This document shows, in pieces, positions 5,165-5,217 of a stretch of DNA of 5,217 bases. The position numbers and the translations under genes are program-made. This DNA is from Actinomycetota bacterium (GTDB taxonomy: Bacteria > Actinomycetota > Acidimicrobiia > Acidimicrobiales > AC-14), in assembly GCA_020200615.1 (NCBI GenBank), contig JAIVIH010000401.1, positions 1-5,217 of the forward strand. The letters run 5' to 3'. How positions within the stretch are numbered: position 1 is the first letter of the stretch; every line of letters starts with the position of its first letter. The notes beneath the pieces are model-generated. The model searched no databases, was not told the origin of the DNA, and saw only the letters and a list, made by a program, of their open reading frames with translations.

Positions 5165-5217
5165 GTGGCCGAGGCCAAGGTCCGGGGTCTGATCATCGCC
5201 GTGGAGGAGTACGGGAA
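5165..5217 (+). CDS. Start of a probable caspase-like (peptidase C14) protein, cut by right edge
   Basis: GTG at 5165 opens a frame that stays open to the edge: MAEAKVRGLIIAVEEYG. The pattern (small residues, Arg, LII, A/G, V, acidic, Y) matches the first beta strand that opens bacterial caspase and metacaspase domains, often written ALLIGINDY. Caspase-like proteases are Cys-His peptidases that cut after Arg, Lys or Asp; none of the catalytic residues fall in these 17 codons. The close spacing (5 nt after the protease stop) supports a fourth gene of the operon. GGCGGGG at 5148-5154 may serve as ribosome site. The identification rests on a short match and on the protease neighbour, so it is tentative. 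Confidence 0.5.
   Translation, partial: MAEAKVRGLIIAVEEYG

Noticed and set aside
1..5217. tRNA, rRNA, CRISPR array, insertion sequence or attachment site
   Set aside because: I saw no cloverleaf-like segment, regularly spaced repeat, transposase motif or terminal inverted repeat.

Overview
The window is GC-rich DNA with dense, mostly co-directional genes, frequent GTG starts and start/stop overlaps. This suits a high-GC bacterium, most likely an actinobacterium; the lineage is inferred from composition and protein flavour only.

Layout. At the left edge, on the minus strand, lies the N-terminal 187 codons of an MMPL/RND-type membrane transporter (GTG at 562). Its upstream signals are clear: a GAGGAGGAGG Shine-Dalgarno and a perfect TTGACA box. 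A 250-bp divergent intergenic region (563-812) follows. From 813 to the right edge everything reads on the plus strand as one apparent operon of four genes: (1) a large polytopic membrane protein with alpha/beta-hydrolase-like ends, broken in this sequence; (2) a 424-aa metallophosphoesterase; (3) a 329-aa cytosolic trypsin-like serine protease with an alpha-helical N-terminal extension; (4) the first 17 codons of a protein whose start (VRGLIIAVEEY) resembles the first strand of a caspase-like (peptidase C14) domain.

Gene 1 appears as three open frames (813-1427, 1138-2556, 2442-2924) that together read as one protein. A one-base slip near 1110-1137 separates the first two. The second and third are joined at about 2511-2531, where the segment that should carry the nucleophile elbow (G-x-S-x-G) is absent. 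The junction lies in a short sequence that encodes both flanking motifs in different phases, which suggests a microhomology deletion or an assembly collapse. Genes 2 and 3 are intact with full sets of catalytic motifs.

How the genes may work together. Four hydrolases of different chemistry (membrane lipase/esterase-like, phosphoesterase, trypsin-like, caspase-like), none of the three soluble ones with a visible signal peptide, are packed with 8-bp and 22-bp overlaps and a 5-bp gap. This suggests a co-regulated intracellular effector or proteolytic-cascade module, possibly signalling, stress or conflict related. The families are supported by visible motifs; the joint function is inference. The deciding evidence, the rest of the caspase-like gene and whatever follows it, lies outside the window.
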